From Ohtaekwangia koreensis (lineage in GTDB: Bacteria; Bacteroidota; Bacteroidia; Cytophagales; Cyclobacteriaceae), in the NCBI RefSeq assembly GCF_900167975.1, contig NZ_FUZU01000001.1, positions 592,580-656,579 on the forward strand: a DNA stretch of 64,000 nt, written 5' to 3'. Under the pieces are notes generated by a model. That model searched no databases and was not told the origin of the DNA. It saw nothing but the letters and a program-made list of their open reading frames with translations. Each line of letters opens with the position of its first letter. The first letter of the stretch is position 1. Below, piece after piece: positions 32,376 to 41,450 of the stretch. The translations under genes were made by a program, and so were the position numbers.

Positions 32376-32406
32376 CATTCTCTAAGCGTGCCAACACCAG
32401 AGAATG
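32376..32406 (+). other. Intergenic hairpin between the PstS-like and TPR genes
   Basis: CATTCTCT pairs with AGAGAATG (8 bp), with an inner GTG/CAC, in a loop of 15 bases. No T run follows, so it may be an RNA-stabilising or processing site rather than a terminator. Confidence 0.5.
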
Positions 32407-32456
32407 TGATATGGCATCGTGTTTGTTTACGTAACATCTAAACTTAAAATAAACTC

Positions 32457-34091
32457 ATGAAAGAATTAATGAAACGAGCATGGAGCGGAGGGTTAATGCT
32501 CTTATTCTTCATCGCTGCTGCCACGCTTGCTGTAGCTCAGGAGCTCCCGGTTGTTAAACAAGCCCGTCAACAGATTGAAATTGAACAAACCAATAAGGCA
32601 GTTGCTACGCTTACAGAAGCTGTAAAAGCAAACCCTGCTGATGCATCTTTATTATACTACCTCGGAGAAGCTCAAATCGCGAATGGCGAAAAAGAGAAAG
32701 CTGAGATTTCTTTTCAGAAGGGACTTGAAGTAAATGCTAAAGAAGCTTTGAACCTGGCAGGTAAAGGACATCTGCGCATGCTTGAAAACAATGTAGCAGA
32801 AGCAAAGACTTTGTTGGATCAGGCATTGGCTCAAACAAAATCTAAAAATCCTGCTGTATTGAAGGCTGTAGCAAATGCGTATCTGGCAAATGATAAATTT
32901 ACCAATGATGCATTAACGTTGTTACAGAAAGCTAAATCTATCAATAGCTCAGACTATGAAACTTTCATCCTGTTGGGTGATGCATATACTAAACTTGTAA
33001 AAGGTGGTGATGCTGTAAGCGCATTTGAAACTGCTGCATCGTTAGATCCTAAAGGCGGAACACCACAGTATAAAATTGGCGTGGTATATCAACGCTCCAA
33101 AAACCTGACCTCTGCAGAAGAACATTTCAACAAAGCTATAGCAGCGGATCCAAACTATGCTTTGGCATATAAAGAATTGGGTGAATTGTACTATGCTCAG
33201 AAGAAAGCACCGGATGCGGTAAAGGCGTATGAGAAATACTTGGCGCTTACTGAAAGACCTGAGCCTGCAAAACTTCGCTTTGCGTTCTTCCTCTTTATGG
33301 CAAAAGACTACAAGAGAGCGAACGCTATATTTGATGAATTGCTGAAGCGTCCTGATGTATCGCCTACGGTATATAAATATGCTGCGTATGCCGCAGTTGA
33401 ATCAGGTGACTTAGAGAAGAGCGAGAAATTATTTGAACAGTATTTTGCGAAAGCACCGCAGACGGAAATCCAGGCGAGTGACTATGTATATGTAGCGAAA
33501 ATGTATCAGAAGCAAACTAAAGATTCTTTAGCGATCATCAACTTCAAAAAGAGTTTAGAGCTTGAGAAAAATCCTGAAATTGCAGCGACTGTAGCGGATG
33601 CATTCTATAAGCAGAAAAAATATCCGGAAGCTATTGATGCCTATAAACAACTTAGAGGTATTAAGACCAAGTTAACAGCAACAGAATTGTTTGCTTTAGG
33701 AAAAGCATACTATTTCAATAAGCAGTTCAATGAGGCGGATACTACATTTGGACAATTGATCGAAGCGCAACCTGCTATTACAACAGGATATGCATGGAGA
33801 GCAAAATCAGTTGCTAACCTTGACCCGGAATTAAAGCAAGGTCTTGCCAAGCCATACTTTGATAAAGTAGTTGAGATTGGTGAAGCGAATCCTGACAAAG
33901 GCAAACCCGATTTGATAGAAGCATATTCATATCTTGGTTATTACTATGATACGAAAGGAGATTTTGCCGCAGCTAAAGCTACATTTGAGAAGCTGAAGGC
34001 AATCGATCCGACGAACGAAAAGTCGAAGGCTTATCTTGAAGCGCTGAAGCAAGCGAAAGCTCAACAGAAGAAGCCGAAGCCAACCAACTAA
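32457..34091 (+). CDS. Exported tetratricopeptide-repeat protein
   Basis: A 544-residue protein with a signal peptide (about 1-27, ending V-A-Q) and TPR units along most of its length: A-x-x-L-Y-Y-L-G-E-A-Q near 63, and several A-Y-K-E-L-G-E-L-Y-Y-A-Q / P-N-Y-A-L type repeats. Ends with an Ala/Lys-rich, positively charged tail. It is likely a periplasmic scaffold for the TonB or PstS-like components upstream. A weak terminator follows, and a second ExbB/ExbD pair begins 138 bp downstream. Confidence 0.86.
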   Translation: MKELMKRAWSGGLMLLFFIAAATLAVAQELPVVKQARQQIEIEQTNKAVATLTEAVKANPADASLLYYLGEAQIANGEKEKAEISFQKGLEVNAKEALNLAGKGHLRMLENNVAEAKTLLDQALAQTKSKNPAVLKAVANAYLANDKFTNDALTLLQKAKSINSSDYETFILLGDAYTKLVKGGDAVSAFETAASLDPKGGTPQYKIGVVYQRSKNLTSAEEHFNKAIAADPNYALAYKELGELYYAQKKAPDAVKAYEKYLALTERPEPAKLRFAFFLFMAKDYKRANAIFDELLKRPDVSPTVYKYAAYAAVESGDLEKSEKLFEQYFAKAPQTEIQASDYVYVAKMYQKQTKDSLAIINFKKSLELEKNPEIAATVADAFYKQKKYPEAIDAYKQLRGIKTKLTATELFALGKAYYFNKQFNEADTTFGQLIEAQPAITTGYAWRAKSVANLDPELKQGLAKPYFDKVVEIGEANPDKGKPDLIEAYSYLGYYYDTKGDFAAAKATFEKLKAIDPTNEKSKAYLEALKQAKAQQKKPKPTN

Positions 34092-34122
34092 TTCCGATAC
34101 AATAATCCTTTGAAAGCACTCG

Positions 34123-34141
34123 TTCTCTAAGAGAATTTTTT
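34123..34141 (+). terminator. Terminator-like hairpin after the TPR gene
   Basis: A short 5-bp stem (TTCTC/GAGAA, loop TAA) followed directly by six T, 31 bp past the TPR stop. Confidence 0.55.
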
Positions 34142-34170
34142 ACAGTGCTTCCCGACATAAAATCTTACAA

Positions 34171-34207
34171 ATGGTGATAGTAGCAAGTAATTTGCTACTA
34201 TTGCCAT
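34171..34207 (+). promoter_or_regulatory. Strong hairpin in the leader of the second exbB
   Basis: Arms 34171-34186 and 34192-34207 pair over 16 bp (14 Watson-Crick and two G-U) around the loop GTAAT. The structure ends 22 bases before the exbB start codon. No T run follows, so a role in mRNA stability or translation is more likely than termination. Confidence 0.6.
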
Positions 34208-34229
34208 TAAAATAATCCCAAGTCTTACA

Positions 34230-34922
34230 ATGCTCAGCATCCTGACTATTCTTTTGCAGATATCCACATCCGTGGATACTACTTCTGTAACCACTTCTGC
34301 TGATTCGTTATCTCTATTGGATATGGTTATGAAAGGCGGTGTGATCATGATCCCGATCGCTATCCTCGGTTTCATTGCCACATACTTTTTCTTCGAACGA
34401 TTTTTATACCTCAATACTGTTACAAAAGAAAAGAAGGAGTTCGTAGCCTCTATTAAGCAATATCTGAAGAATGCAGACATAAAGAGCGCGCGGATGTATG
34501 CTGCTCAGGATGGATCTGCTACAGGTAAAATTCTACAGGTTGGTCTCGAACACATCGGGAAGCCTATGAAGGAACTCGAAAGCATGATGGAATCGGCCGC
34601 TAATATTGAAGTAGCAGAGATGGAGAAGAACATGGGCTATCTCGGTATCATTGCTGGTGTAGCGCCGATGCTTGGATTCATTGGTACAATCTCCGGTATC
34701 ATTCACATCTTCTATAATATCTCACAAACAGATAACATCACGATTGGTATTATCGCGGGTGGTCTGTATGAAAAGATGATCACCAGTGGTGCAGGTCTCT
34801 TTGTAGGTGTAATATCCTATTGCGCATATCACATTCTGCAACAGCGTGTAAACATCTTTACTCTCAAAATGCAGAAAGATGTTTTTGAGTTTATGCGTTC
34901 CATCCTTACTCCAGAGTCATGA
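34230..34922 (+). CDS. exbB: ExbB/TolQ-type proton channel protein, second system
   Basis: A 230-residue ExbB/TolQ homologue with transmembrane regions at about 34-55, 130-155 and 170-195. M-G-Y-L-G-I-I-A-G-V-A-P-M-L-G-F-I-G-T is the MotA_ExbB signature. Shorter than the copy at 28398 and without a Ser-rich N-terminus, so not a recent duplicate. It overlaps the following exbD by four bases. The pair has no TonB of its own and may form a TolQR-like system or share TonB. Confidence 0.91.
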   Translation: MLSILTILLQISTSVDTTSVTTSADSLSLLDMVMKGGVIMIPIAILGFIATYFFFERFLYLNTVTKEKKEFVASIKQYLKNADIKSARMYAAQDGSATGKILQVGLEHIGKPMKELESMMESAANIEVAEMEKNMGYLGIIAGVAPMLGFIGTISGIIHIFYNISQTDNITIGIIAGGLYEKMITSGAGLFVGVISYCAYHILQQRVNIFTLKMQKDVFEFMRSILTPES

Positions 34923-35317
34923 AGATCAGACACCGGAAACAGTTTGCTCATGAAGTGGCGACATCCTCGCTCAATGATATCATGTTCTTTTTGCTGCTGT
35001 TCTTTCTGATTATATCAACCGTAACCAATCCGGCCGTTATTAAAGTGCCGTTGCCAAAATCTGGCGCCAACCAAAGTGTTAATCGGTCGCCCATCGCCCT
35101 CGTTGTAACCGAAGACAAACGCTACTTTATCAATAAGCAACAGGTCGGCTTCAGCCAACTTGAATCTACCCTCATCAAACAATGTGCTGGCATGGCAGAT
35201 CCCACTGTTGTGGTGCATATTCCCTATGGAGCTTCTGTCCAGGATTTGGTGAGTGTTGTAGAAATTGGCGCCAAGAATAAAATCCGGATGGTGCTGGCAA
35301 CAGAGAAGCCAAAGTAA
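34919..35317 (+). CDS. exbD: ExbD/TolR-type protein, second system
   Basis: A 132-residue protein with an N-terminal transmembrane helix (about 20-38) and a compact periplasmic domain. The usual M-T-P-M-V-D is replaced by L-N-D-I-M-F-F-L-L, with the key aspartate at residue 20. Of normal ExbD/TolR size (about 130 residues). Overlaps exbB (ATGA). A 7-bp inverted repeat lies 11 bp past its stop, but without a T run. Confidence 0.9.
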   Translation: MKIRHRKQFAHEVATSSLNDIMFFLLLFFLIISTVTNPAVIKVPLPKSGANQSVNRSPIALVVTEDKRYFINKQQVGFSQLESTLIKQCAGMADPTVVVHIPYGASVQDLVSVVEIGAKNKIRMVLATEKPK

Positions 35318-35669
35318 TTTACTCTCGGTCTCGTATCCGCGCAACGAGACTCCTACGCTACAGAGTACATTTTCTAATCTTCTTCTAATTCTCAAGAGAA
35401 ATATAGCTTGCTATTTATAATCAATCTATATAACAATGATTGTGTCCAATAAACACATCAATCAGAATTTTATTTCATCTAACAATGGTATAGCTTTCAT
35501 AAGCTTTGCCCTATACAAATAGCATAGAAGCATTATTCTTGGTGTGCAGCATGTGTGAACTTTCCCACGCTATAGAGTGTAATATTTCAAGAAAGATAGT
35601 GTCGAAATTATTATTCTTCTTTTGTGGAGTTTGAAGGATAAAAAACGAAATTTACCGCATTCTAACGCT
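35318..35669. other. Promoter region of the nuo operon
   Basis: The 352-bp region between exbD and nuoA contains no recognised gene. A 7-bp stem (GTCTCGT/ACGAGAC, 35328-35350) lies near the exbD end. The right half is AT-rich and must contain the operon's promoter, though no clear TAnnTTTG box could be fixed. Confidence 0.5.
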
Positions 35670-36041
35670 ATGGAGAATTCAGATTTAGCACAATACCTTC
35701 CGATCGGATTAATGTTTCTTTTCGCGATGGGTTTCATAGTAGTCACCATGATTGCTACACATGCACTTGGTCCAAAACGCAAAAGCGCAGTGAAGCTCGA
35801 TACATTTGAATGTGGTATTGAAGCTAAGGGTAACGCCAGAGTTCCATTCAACATAAAGTACTTTCTGGTAGCGATCCTGTTTGTTTTATTTGATGTCGAA
35901 GTGATCTTTATGTACCCTTGGGCTGTTAACTTCAAAGAGCTCGGAGTAACAGGGTTCATTGAGATGGTCACCTTTATCGCTTTGCTCCTGGTAGGATTTT
36001 TCTACCTGATTAAAAAAGGCGCATTGAAGTGGGAAGATTAA
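35670..36041 (+). CDS. nuoA: NADH-quinone oxidoreductase subunit A
   Basis: A 123-residue membrane subunit of complex I with three helices. The conserved loop with F-E-C-G-I-E near residues 49-54 and F-D-V-E-V-I-F-M-Y-P-W near 80-90 are family signatures. ATG at 35670 chosen because it matches the family length (about 120-130); a longer TTG frame has no support. First gene of the fourteen-gene nuo operon. Confidence 0.93.
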   Translation: MENSDLAQYLPIGLMFLFAMGFIVVTMIATHALGPKRKSAVKLDTFECGIEAKGNARVPFNIKYFLVAILFVLFDVEVIFMYPWAVNFKELGVTGFIEMVTFIALLLVGFFYLIKKGALKWED

Positions 36042-36070
36042 GAGAGGTTGGAAATTAAAAACTTGAAGCT

Positions 36071-36631
36071 ATGGAATCAACAAGCATACAACAAGGTATA
36101 ACGGTAGGAGCTAAGCCCGAAGGCTATGAAGGTGCAGGCTTCTTTGCTACCAGTCTCGATAAGGTAGTAGGACTTGCCCGAAAGAATTCGATCTGGCCTT
36201 TACCATTTGCTACTTCATGTTGTGGCATTGAGTTCATGGCAACGATGGCTTCACACTACGACCTGGCACGCTTCGGTTCAGAACGACTAAGCTTCTCACC
36301 ACGCCAGGCTGATTTACTAATGGTGATGGGAACCATCGCTAAGAAAATGGGACCGATCCTTCGTCAGGTGTATGAACAAATGGCTGAGCCGCGTTGGGTA
36401 ATTTCCGTAGGTGCCTGTGCGTGCAGCGGTGGTATCTTTGATACCTATAGCGTACTACAAGGCATCGATAGAATTATACCGGTAGATGTATATGTACCCG
36501 GTTGCCCACCACGCCCTGAACAGATCATTGATGGTATATTGAAAATACAACACCTTGTAGAGACGGAATCACTTCGCAGAAGAGACTCTGAGGAGTACAA
36601 GGCTATGTTGAACAAGTACGGAATAGAATAA
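36071..36631 (+). CDS. nuoB: NADH-quinone oxidoreductase subunit B
   Basis: A 186-residue subunit carrying the terminal 4Fe-4S cluster N2. The cysteine ligands are visible: T-S-C-C-G-I-E-F near 49-51, G-A-C-A-C-S near 115-119 and V-P-G-C-P-P-R-P near 143-149. It hands electrons to ubiquinone/menaquinone at the NuoD interface. 29 bp after nuoA. Confidence 0.96.
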   Translation: MESTSIQQGITVGAKPEGYEGAGFFATSLDKVVGLARKNSIWPLPFATSCCGIEFMATMASHYDLARFGSERLSFSPRQADLLMVMGTIAKKMGPILRQVYEQMAEPRWVISVGACACSGGIFDTYSVLQGIDRIIPVDVYVPGCPPRPEQIIDGILKIQHLVETESLRRRDSEEYKAMLNKYGIE

Positions 36632-36726
36632 GCATAGTTCGCTTTACAACTTCACGATCTAGCATAGTGAGATTGCAAATAGGACAGTGATAAACGGATA
36701 ACTCAAATAAACCGAAACCGAACCCA

Positions 36727-37227
36727 ATGGAAGGTTCTACTCAGGACAAAATCATTACTGCGCTTAAAGACAGATATGAAGATCAAATCCTTCATATAGA
36801 CACTCCATACGATTTTCTTACAGTTTCACTGAAGAAAGAGAAGATCGTAGAAATCATTCAATTCCTTTACAACCACCCGGACACGAAGTTTCAATACCTC
36901 ACAACCTTGTGTGGTATACATTATCCGGAGTTGAATCAGATTGCAGTAATGTATCAGCTTCATAACCTGGTAGCGAATCAGCGTATCCGTCTGAAGATTT
37001 ATCTTCCGGCAGAGAACCCGGTAACGCCAACCATCACTCCCATTTTTGCAGGAGCAAATTGGCTGGAGCGCGAGACGTATGATTTCTTCGGAGTAATCTT
37101 CGAAGGACATCCGAACTTGAAGCGTATACTCAATGTAGAGGATATGATCATCTTCCCGCTACGTAAAGAATTCCCGCTGGAAGATCAGAGACGAGAAGAC
37201 AAGAACGATACTATGTTTGGACGATAA
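36727..37227 (+). CDS. nuoC: NADH-quinone oxidoreductase subunit C
   Basis: A 166-residue 30-kDa subunit of the peripheral arm. The signature E-R-E-T-Y-D-F-F-G-V-x-F-x-G-H-P near 119-134 and the E-F-P-L near 150 are present. It is separate from NuoD rather than fused. The 95-bp gap before it contains GATAAAC-GGATAAC and an AACCGAA-ACCGAAC stretch, a weaker form of the heptad arrays before nuoE, nuoK and nuoM. Confidence 0.95.
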   Translation: MEGSTQDKIITALKDRYEDQILHIDTPYDFLTVSLKKEKIVEIIQFLYNHPDTKFQYLTTLCGIHYPELNQIAVMYQLHNLVANQRIRLKIYLPAENPVTPTITPIFAGANWLERETYDFFGVIFEGHPNLKRILNVEDMIIFPLRKEFPLEDQRREDKNDTMFGR

Positions 37228-37231
37228 TTTT

Positions 37232-38452
37232 ATGAATGTGAATCAACCGGTTATCGAGCAGGAAGAAAAGGCAGAAGAGAAGCAATACTCATACTTGAAT
37301 CTCGGTCCTACGCACCCCGCCACGCATGGTATATTTCAAAATGTACTGAAGATGGATGGTGAGATCATCGTGGAGGCTGAACCTACGATCGGCTATATTC
37401 ACCGGGCATTCGAAAAGTTAGCAGAGCGCAGACCATTCTATCAGATCACTCCATTGACCGATCGGATGAACTATTGTTCATCACCGATTAATAACATGGG
37501 ATGGCACATGACGGTTGAAAAACTGATTGGACTTGAAATTCCAAAACGTGTACAATACCTCCGTGTTATCATCATGGAGTTGGCGCGTATCTCCGACCAT
37601 ATTATTTGCAACACTATTATAGGACAAGATACAGGTGCAACAACCGGCTTCCTATATCTTTTCCAGATGCGTGAGAAGATCTATGAGATCTTTGAAGAAA
37701 TCTGTGGTGCGCGCCTTACTACAAACATCGGCCGCATCGGTGGGCTTGAGCGAGATATACCTCAGAAAGCATGGGATAAAATTGACAAGTTCCTGGTTGA
37801 ATTTCCAGTTGCATTCAAGGAGTTTACAAGCCTGTTAGAGCGCAACCGGATTTTTATGGACCGCACCATTGGCTGTGGCCCTATATCTGCGGAACGTGCA
37901 CTTAGTTATAGCTTCTCAGGTCCTAACCTGAGAGCAGCAGGAGTAGATTACGATGTACGCGTAATGACTCCGTATTCATCATACGAAGAATTTGATTTTA
38001 TTATCCCGGTAGGGAGCAATGGCGATACCTACGATCGCTTCATGGTTCGTCAGGAAGAAATGTGGCAGAGCCTGAGCATCATCAAACAAGCTATTGAAAA
38101 AGTAAAGAAAGAGCCTGCCGGAATTTTCAGTGCACGAACTCCTGAGTTCTGTCTTCCTCCAAAAGAGGAAGTATATAATGACATGGAAGCATTGATCTAT
38201 CACTTTAAGATTGTGATGGGCGAAACAGAAATTCCGAAAGGAGAAGTATATCATTGTGTTGAAGGCGGTAATGGAGAATTAGGTTTTTACCTGATCAGTG
38301 ACGGTGGAAGAACACCTTATAGACTTCAATTCAGAAGACCTTGTTTTATATACTATCAGGCATACCCTGAAATGATCAAAGGCTCTATGTTATCGGATGC
38401 CGTGATCACGATGAGTAGTATGAATGTAATTGCAGGAGAACTTGATGCATAG
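37232..38452 (+). CDS. nuoD: NADH-quinone oxidoreductase subunit D
   Basis: A 406-residue 49-kDa subunit forming the quinone site with NuoB. G-P-T-H-P-A-T-H-G near residue 26 holds the quinone-site histidine, and the F-R-R-P-C-F C-terminal signature is present. Start at ATG 37232, four bases after the nuoC stop; a TTG at 37217 that overlaps nuoC is less likely. Confidence 0.95.
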   Translation: MNVNQPVIEQEEKAEEKQYSYLNLGPTHPATHGIFQNVLKMDGEIIVEAEPTIGYIHRAFEKLAERRPFYQITPLTDRMNYCSSPINNMGWHMTVEKLIGLEIPKRVQYLRVIIMELARISDHIICNTIIGQDTGATTGFLYLFQMREKIYEIFEEICGARLTTNIGRIGGLERDIPQKAWDKIDKFLVEFPVAFKEFTSLLERNRIFMDRTIGCGPISAERALSYSFSGPNLRAAGVDYDVRVMTPYSSYEEFDFIIPVGSNGDTYDRFMVRQEEMWQSLSIIKQAIEKVKKEPAGIFSARTPEFCLPPKEEVYNDMEALIYHFKIVMGETEIPKGEVYHCVEGGNGELGFYLISDGGRTPYRLQFRRPCFIYYQAYPEMIKGSMLSDAVITMSSMNVIAGELDA

Positions 38453-38456
38453 AAAC

Positions 38457-38512
38457 CGTTGTCAGTATCCGTTAAAAGTTAAACGGATAACAGATAACGA
38501 TTAACGGATAAA
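38457..38512 (+). repeat. Heptad array in the nuoD-nuoE gap
   Basis: Eight seven-base units in register fill the 62-bp gap: CGTTGTC, AGTATCC, GTTAAAA, GTTAAAC, GGATAAC, AGATAAC, GATTAAC, GGATAAA, then AG and the nuoE ATG. The left units are inverted relative to the right ones: TATCCGTT (38466-38473) can pair with AACGGATA at 38482-38489 or at 38503-38510. Confidence 0.65.
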
Positions 38513-38514
38513 AG

Positions 38515-39063
38515 ATGAGTGAACAGAAAATAAACCAGGTACAATTTTCAGCGGAGACGATGGAACTCGTTCAACGCATCATAAAACGGTATCCCGAAGG
38601 AAAACAAAAGTCTGCTTTACTACCGGTATTGCACCTGGCACAAGCCGAGTTTGATGGCTGGCTCAGTGCACCGGTGATGGATTATGTAGCGTCTATCCTT
38701 TCAATCAAACCGATTGAAGTATATGAAGTTGCTTCATTCTATTCTATGTATAACCTGGAGCCTGTTGGAAAATGTCTGATTGAAGTTTGCCAGACAGGAC
38801 CATGCTGGTTACGCGGCTCCGATGATATAGTGGATCACCTGGAGAAGAAGTTGAATATAAAAGTTGGAGAGACCACAGCCGATGGAATGTTCACACTGAA
38901 AACAGTAGAGTGTTTGGGCTCTTGCGGAACAGCTCCTATGCTGCAATGTGGTTCTGATTACTATGAAAACCTGACGACTGAAAAAGTAGATACCTTGATT
39001 GAAAAATTAAGAGGCTCTGATCAGCGGAGTACATATATGAAATCTAACATGCAGGAGATTTAA
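38515..39063 (+). CDS. nuoE: NADH-quinone oxidoreductase subunit E
   Basis: A 182-residue thioredoxin-like subunit with a 2Fe-2S cluster (N1a). Ligand cysteines are in V-C-Q-T-G-P-C-W near 96-101 and C-L-G-S-C-G near 133-137. Binds NuoF in the NADH dehydrogenase module. The start is preceded by the heptad array. Confidence 0.94.
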   Translation: MSEQKINQVQFSAETMELVQRIIKRYPEGKQKSALLPVLHLAQAEFDGWLSAPVMDYVASILSIKPIEVYEVASFYSMYNLEPVGKCLIEVCQTGPCWLRGSDDIVDHLEKKLNIKVGETTADGMFTLKTVECLGSCGTAPMLQCGSDYYENLTTEKVDTLIEKLRGSDQRSTYMKSNMQEI

Positions 39064-39065
39064 TC

Positions 39066-40418
39066 ATGGCAAGACTTTTAGAACATATAAATGTACCCGG
39101 CATCGAAACGTTCGATGTATATAGGAAGCATGGCGGGTATAAATCTGTGGAGAAAGCGTTGAAGACGATGACTCCCGATGAAGTAACAGAAGAAGTAAAG
39201 AAGTCTGGTTTACGTGGTAGAGGTGGTGCTGGTTTCCCTGCTGGTATGAAGTGGAGTTTCCTCGATCGTAAATCTGATAAACCTCGCTATCTCGTTTGTA
39301 ATGCTGATGAAAGTGAGCCAGGTACATTCAAGGATCGTTACCTGATGGAGAAGATCCCTCACGTGCTTATTGAAGGAATGATTACATCAAGCTATGCGCT
39401 GGGTGCAAAAACTTCCTATATATATGTGCGCGGTGAGTATATGTATATCATCCGCATTTTAGAAAAGGCAATTCAGGAAGCACATGCCAATGGGTTTCTC
39501 GGTAAAAATATATTAGGAACAGATTATTCATTAGAGCTATATGTACAGCCAGGTGGTGGTGCCTATATCTGTGGTGAAGAGACTGCATTGCTTGAGTCGC
39601 TCGAAGGCAAGCGCGGTAACCCACGCCTGAAGCCTCCATTCCCTGCAGTAGCAGGTTTGTATGCTAGCCCTACCGTTGTAAATAACGTGGAGACGATTTC
39701 TGCAGTGTGCTCCATTGTTAACGAGAGTGGTGACGAGTATGCAAAGATCGGTATTGGTAAAAGTACAGGCACAAAACTTATCTCTGCCAGCGGGCACATC
39801 AATAAGCCAGGGGTATACGAGATAGATTTAGGATTGCCCGTAGAAGAGTTTATATACTCTGATAAATATTGTGGAGGTATCTGGAAGGGAAGAAAACTTA
39901 AAGCTGTTGTAGCCGGAGGTTCTTCTGTGCCGATTCTTCCTGCCGATCTTATTCTGAAAACAGCCAAAGGCGAACCCCGCTTAATGTCATACGAATCATT
40001 ATCGGATGGTGGTTTTGCAACGGGTACAATGTTGGGCTCCGGTGGTTTCATTGTCATGGATGAAACAGCATGTATAGTCCGTAATCTGTGGACATTCACA
40101 CGCTTCTATCACCATGAATCTTGTGGTCAATGTAGCCCTTGCCGCGAAGGCACAGGCTGGATGGAGAAAGTTCTTCATCGTATCGAGCATGGTCATGGCC
40201 ACATGGAAGATATAGACTTGTTAGTAGATGTTGCCAAGAAGATAGAAGGGAATACAATTTGTCCGTTGGGAGATGCAGCAGCCTGGCCAGTAGCCAGTGC
40301 GATACGTCACTTCCGCGAAGAGTTTGAGTATCACGTACGCTATCCCGAAAAGGTAAAGAATCCAAAGCATTTTGAGTTGGAACCATTCCGTTCGGAGAAA
40401 GTGCTGGCAACGGTATAG
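39066..40418 (+). CDS. nuoF: NADH-quinone oxidoreductase subunit F
   Basis: A 450-residue subunit that oxidises NADH. R-G-R-G-G-A-G-F-P-A-G near 49 (NADH/FMN loop), C-N-A-D-E-S-E-P-G-T near 78 (FMN) and E-S-C-G-Q-C-S-P-C-R-E-G near 350 (4Fe-4S N3) are intact. Begins two bases after the nuoE stop. Confidence 0.97.
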   Translation: MARLLEHINVPGIETFDVYRKHGGYKSVEKALKTMTPDEVTEEVKKSGLRGRGGAGFPAGMKWSFLDRKSDKPRYLVCNADESEPGTFKDRYLMEKIPHVLIEGMITSSYALGAKTSYIYVRGEYMYIIRILEKAIQEAHANGFLGKNILGTDYSLELYVQPGGGAYICGEETALLESLEGKRGNPRLKPPFPAVAGLYASPTVVNNVETISAVCSIVNESGDEYAKIGIGKSTGTKLISASGHINKPGVYEIDLGLPVEEFIYSDKYCGGIWKGRKLKAVVAGGSSVPILPADLILKTAKGEPRLMSYESLSDGGFATGTMLGSGGFIVMDETACIVRNLWTFTRFYHHESCGQCSPCREGTGWMEKVLHRIEHGHGHMEDIDLLVDVAKKIEGNTICPLGDAAAWPVASAIRHFREEFEYHVRYPEKVKNPKHFELEPFRSEKVLATV

Positions 40419-40445
40419 AGTTAAACTATAAATAAACTTAGCGAA

Positions 40446-41450
40446 ATGGCTAAAGTAACGATAGATGGTATTGAAGTAGAAGTTGCTGATGGAACAACCA
40501 TTCTGAACGCAGCCCGTCAGATTGGTGGTGAAGTTGTACCTCCGGCAATGTGTTACTATTCTTCTTTGAAAGATACCGGTGGAAAGTGCCGTGTATGTTT
40601 AGTAAAAGTAACACAGGGGTCTGCTAAAGATCCGCGCCCTATGCCGAAGCTTGTAGCATCATGCCGCACACCTGTTATGGATGGCATGGTGGTACAGAAT
40701 ATAACTTCGCCAGAAGTTTTGGAAGCACGTAAAGGCGTTGTTGAATTTCTGTTGATCAATCACCCGCTCGATTGCCCTATATGTGATCAGGCCGGGGAAT
40801 GTGATCTGCAAAATTTAGCATACGAACATGGCGCTGGTAAAACACGCTATGAAGAAGAACGCAGAACATTCGAGAAAGTAGATATAGGAGATAAAATCAA
40901 GTTACACATGACGCGTTGCATCCTTTGCTACCGCTGTACATTTGTAGCCGATCAACTTACAAATGAACGCGTTCACGGAGTGTTGAATCGTGGCGATGCT
41001 TCCGAGATCAGCACCTATATAGAAAAAGCAGTAGAGAATGATTTCTCCGGAAACATGATTGATGTTTGCCCGGTAGGAGCATTGACTGATAAAACCTTCC
41101 GCTTTAAAAGCAGAGTATGGTTTACAAAACCTCTGGATGCACATCGTAACTGTACCAAGTGCAGTGGCAAAGTAGTTCTCTGGTCGAAAGGTGATGATGT
41201 ACTTCGCGTATCAGCACGCAAAGATGAATTTGGTGAAGTGAAAGAGTATATCTGTAACGAGTGCCGCTACGATCATAAGAATATGAGCGATTGGACAATT
41301 GAAGGTCCGCGTCACATCGATAAAAATTCAGTGATCTCACAAAATCACTATGAAAAAATCGATATGCAGAAATTGAAACTCGACATCGAACGTCAAATCC
41401 AGTTTCAAAAAGGAAAGCAATTACCGGAAACTAACCAATCACCAGCATGA
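40446..41450 (+). CDS. nuoG: NADH-quinone oxidoreductase subunit G, short form
   Basis: A 334-residue subunit with the N-terminal 2Fe-2S domain (C-Y-Y and G-K-C-R-V-C, about 36-53), the His/Cys 4Fe-4S motif region (C-P-I-C-D-Q-A-G-E-C-D near 111-121), the C-I-L-C-Y-R-C 4Fe-4S site near 159 and a further Cys set near 240-280. The large C-terminal molybdopterin-like domain of E. coli NuoG (910 residues) is missing, as in other Bacteroidota short forms. The stop overlaps nuoH by four bases. Confidence 0.94.
   Translation: MAKVTIDGIEVEVADGTTILNAARQIGGEVVPPAMCYYSSLKDTGGKCRVCLVKVTQGSAKDPRPMPKLVASCRTPVMDGMVVQNITSPEVLEARKGVVEFLLINHPLDCPICDQAGECDLQNLAYEHGAGKTRYEEERRTFEKVDIGDKIKLHMTRCILCYRCTFVADQLTNERVHGVLNRGDASEISTYIEKAVENDFSGNMIDVCPVGALTDKTFRFKSRVWFTKPLDAHRNCTKCSGKVVLWSKGDDVLRVSARKDEFGEVKEYICNECRYDHKNMSDWTIEGPRHIDKNSVISQNHYEKIDMQKLKLDIERQIQFQKGKQLPETNQSPA

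Noticed and set aside
35328-35350. Inverted repeat after the second exbD as a terminator
   Set aside because: The stem is only 7 bp with a 9-base loop and no T run follows; kept only as a remark.
39563-40099. Long antisense open frame in nuoF (178 codons)
   Set aside because: It mirrors the nuoF codons, has no start context or recognisable domain, and nuoF itself is complete.
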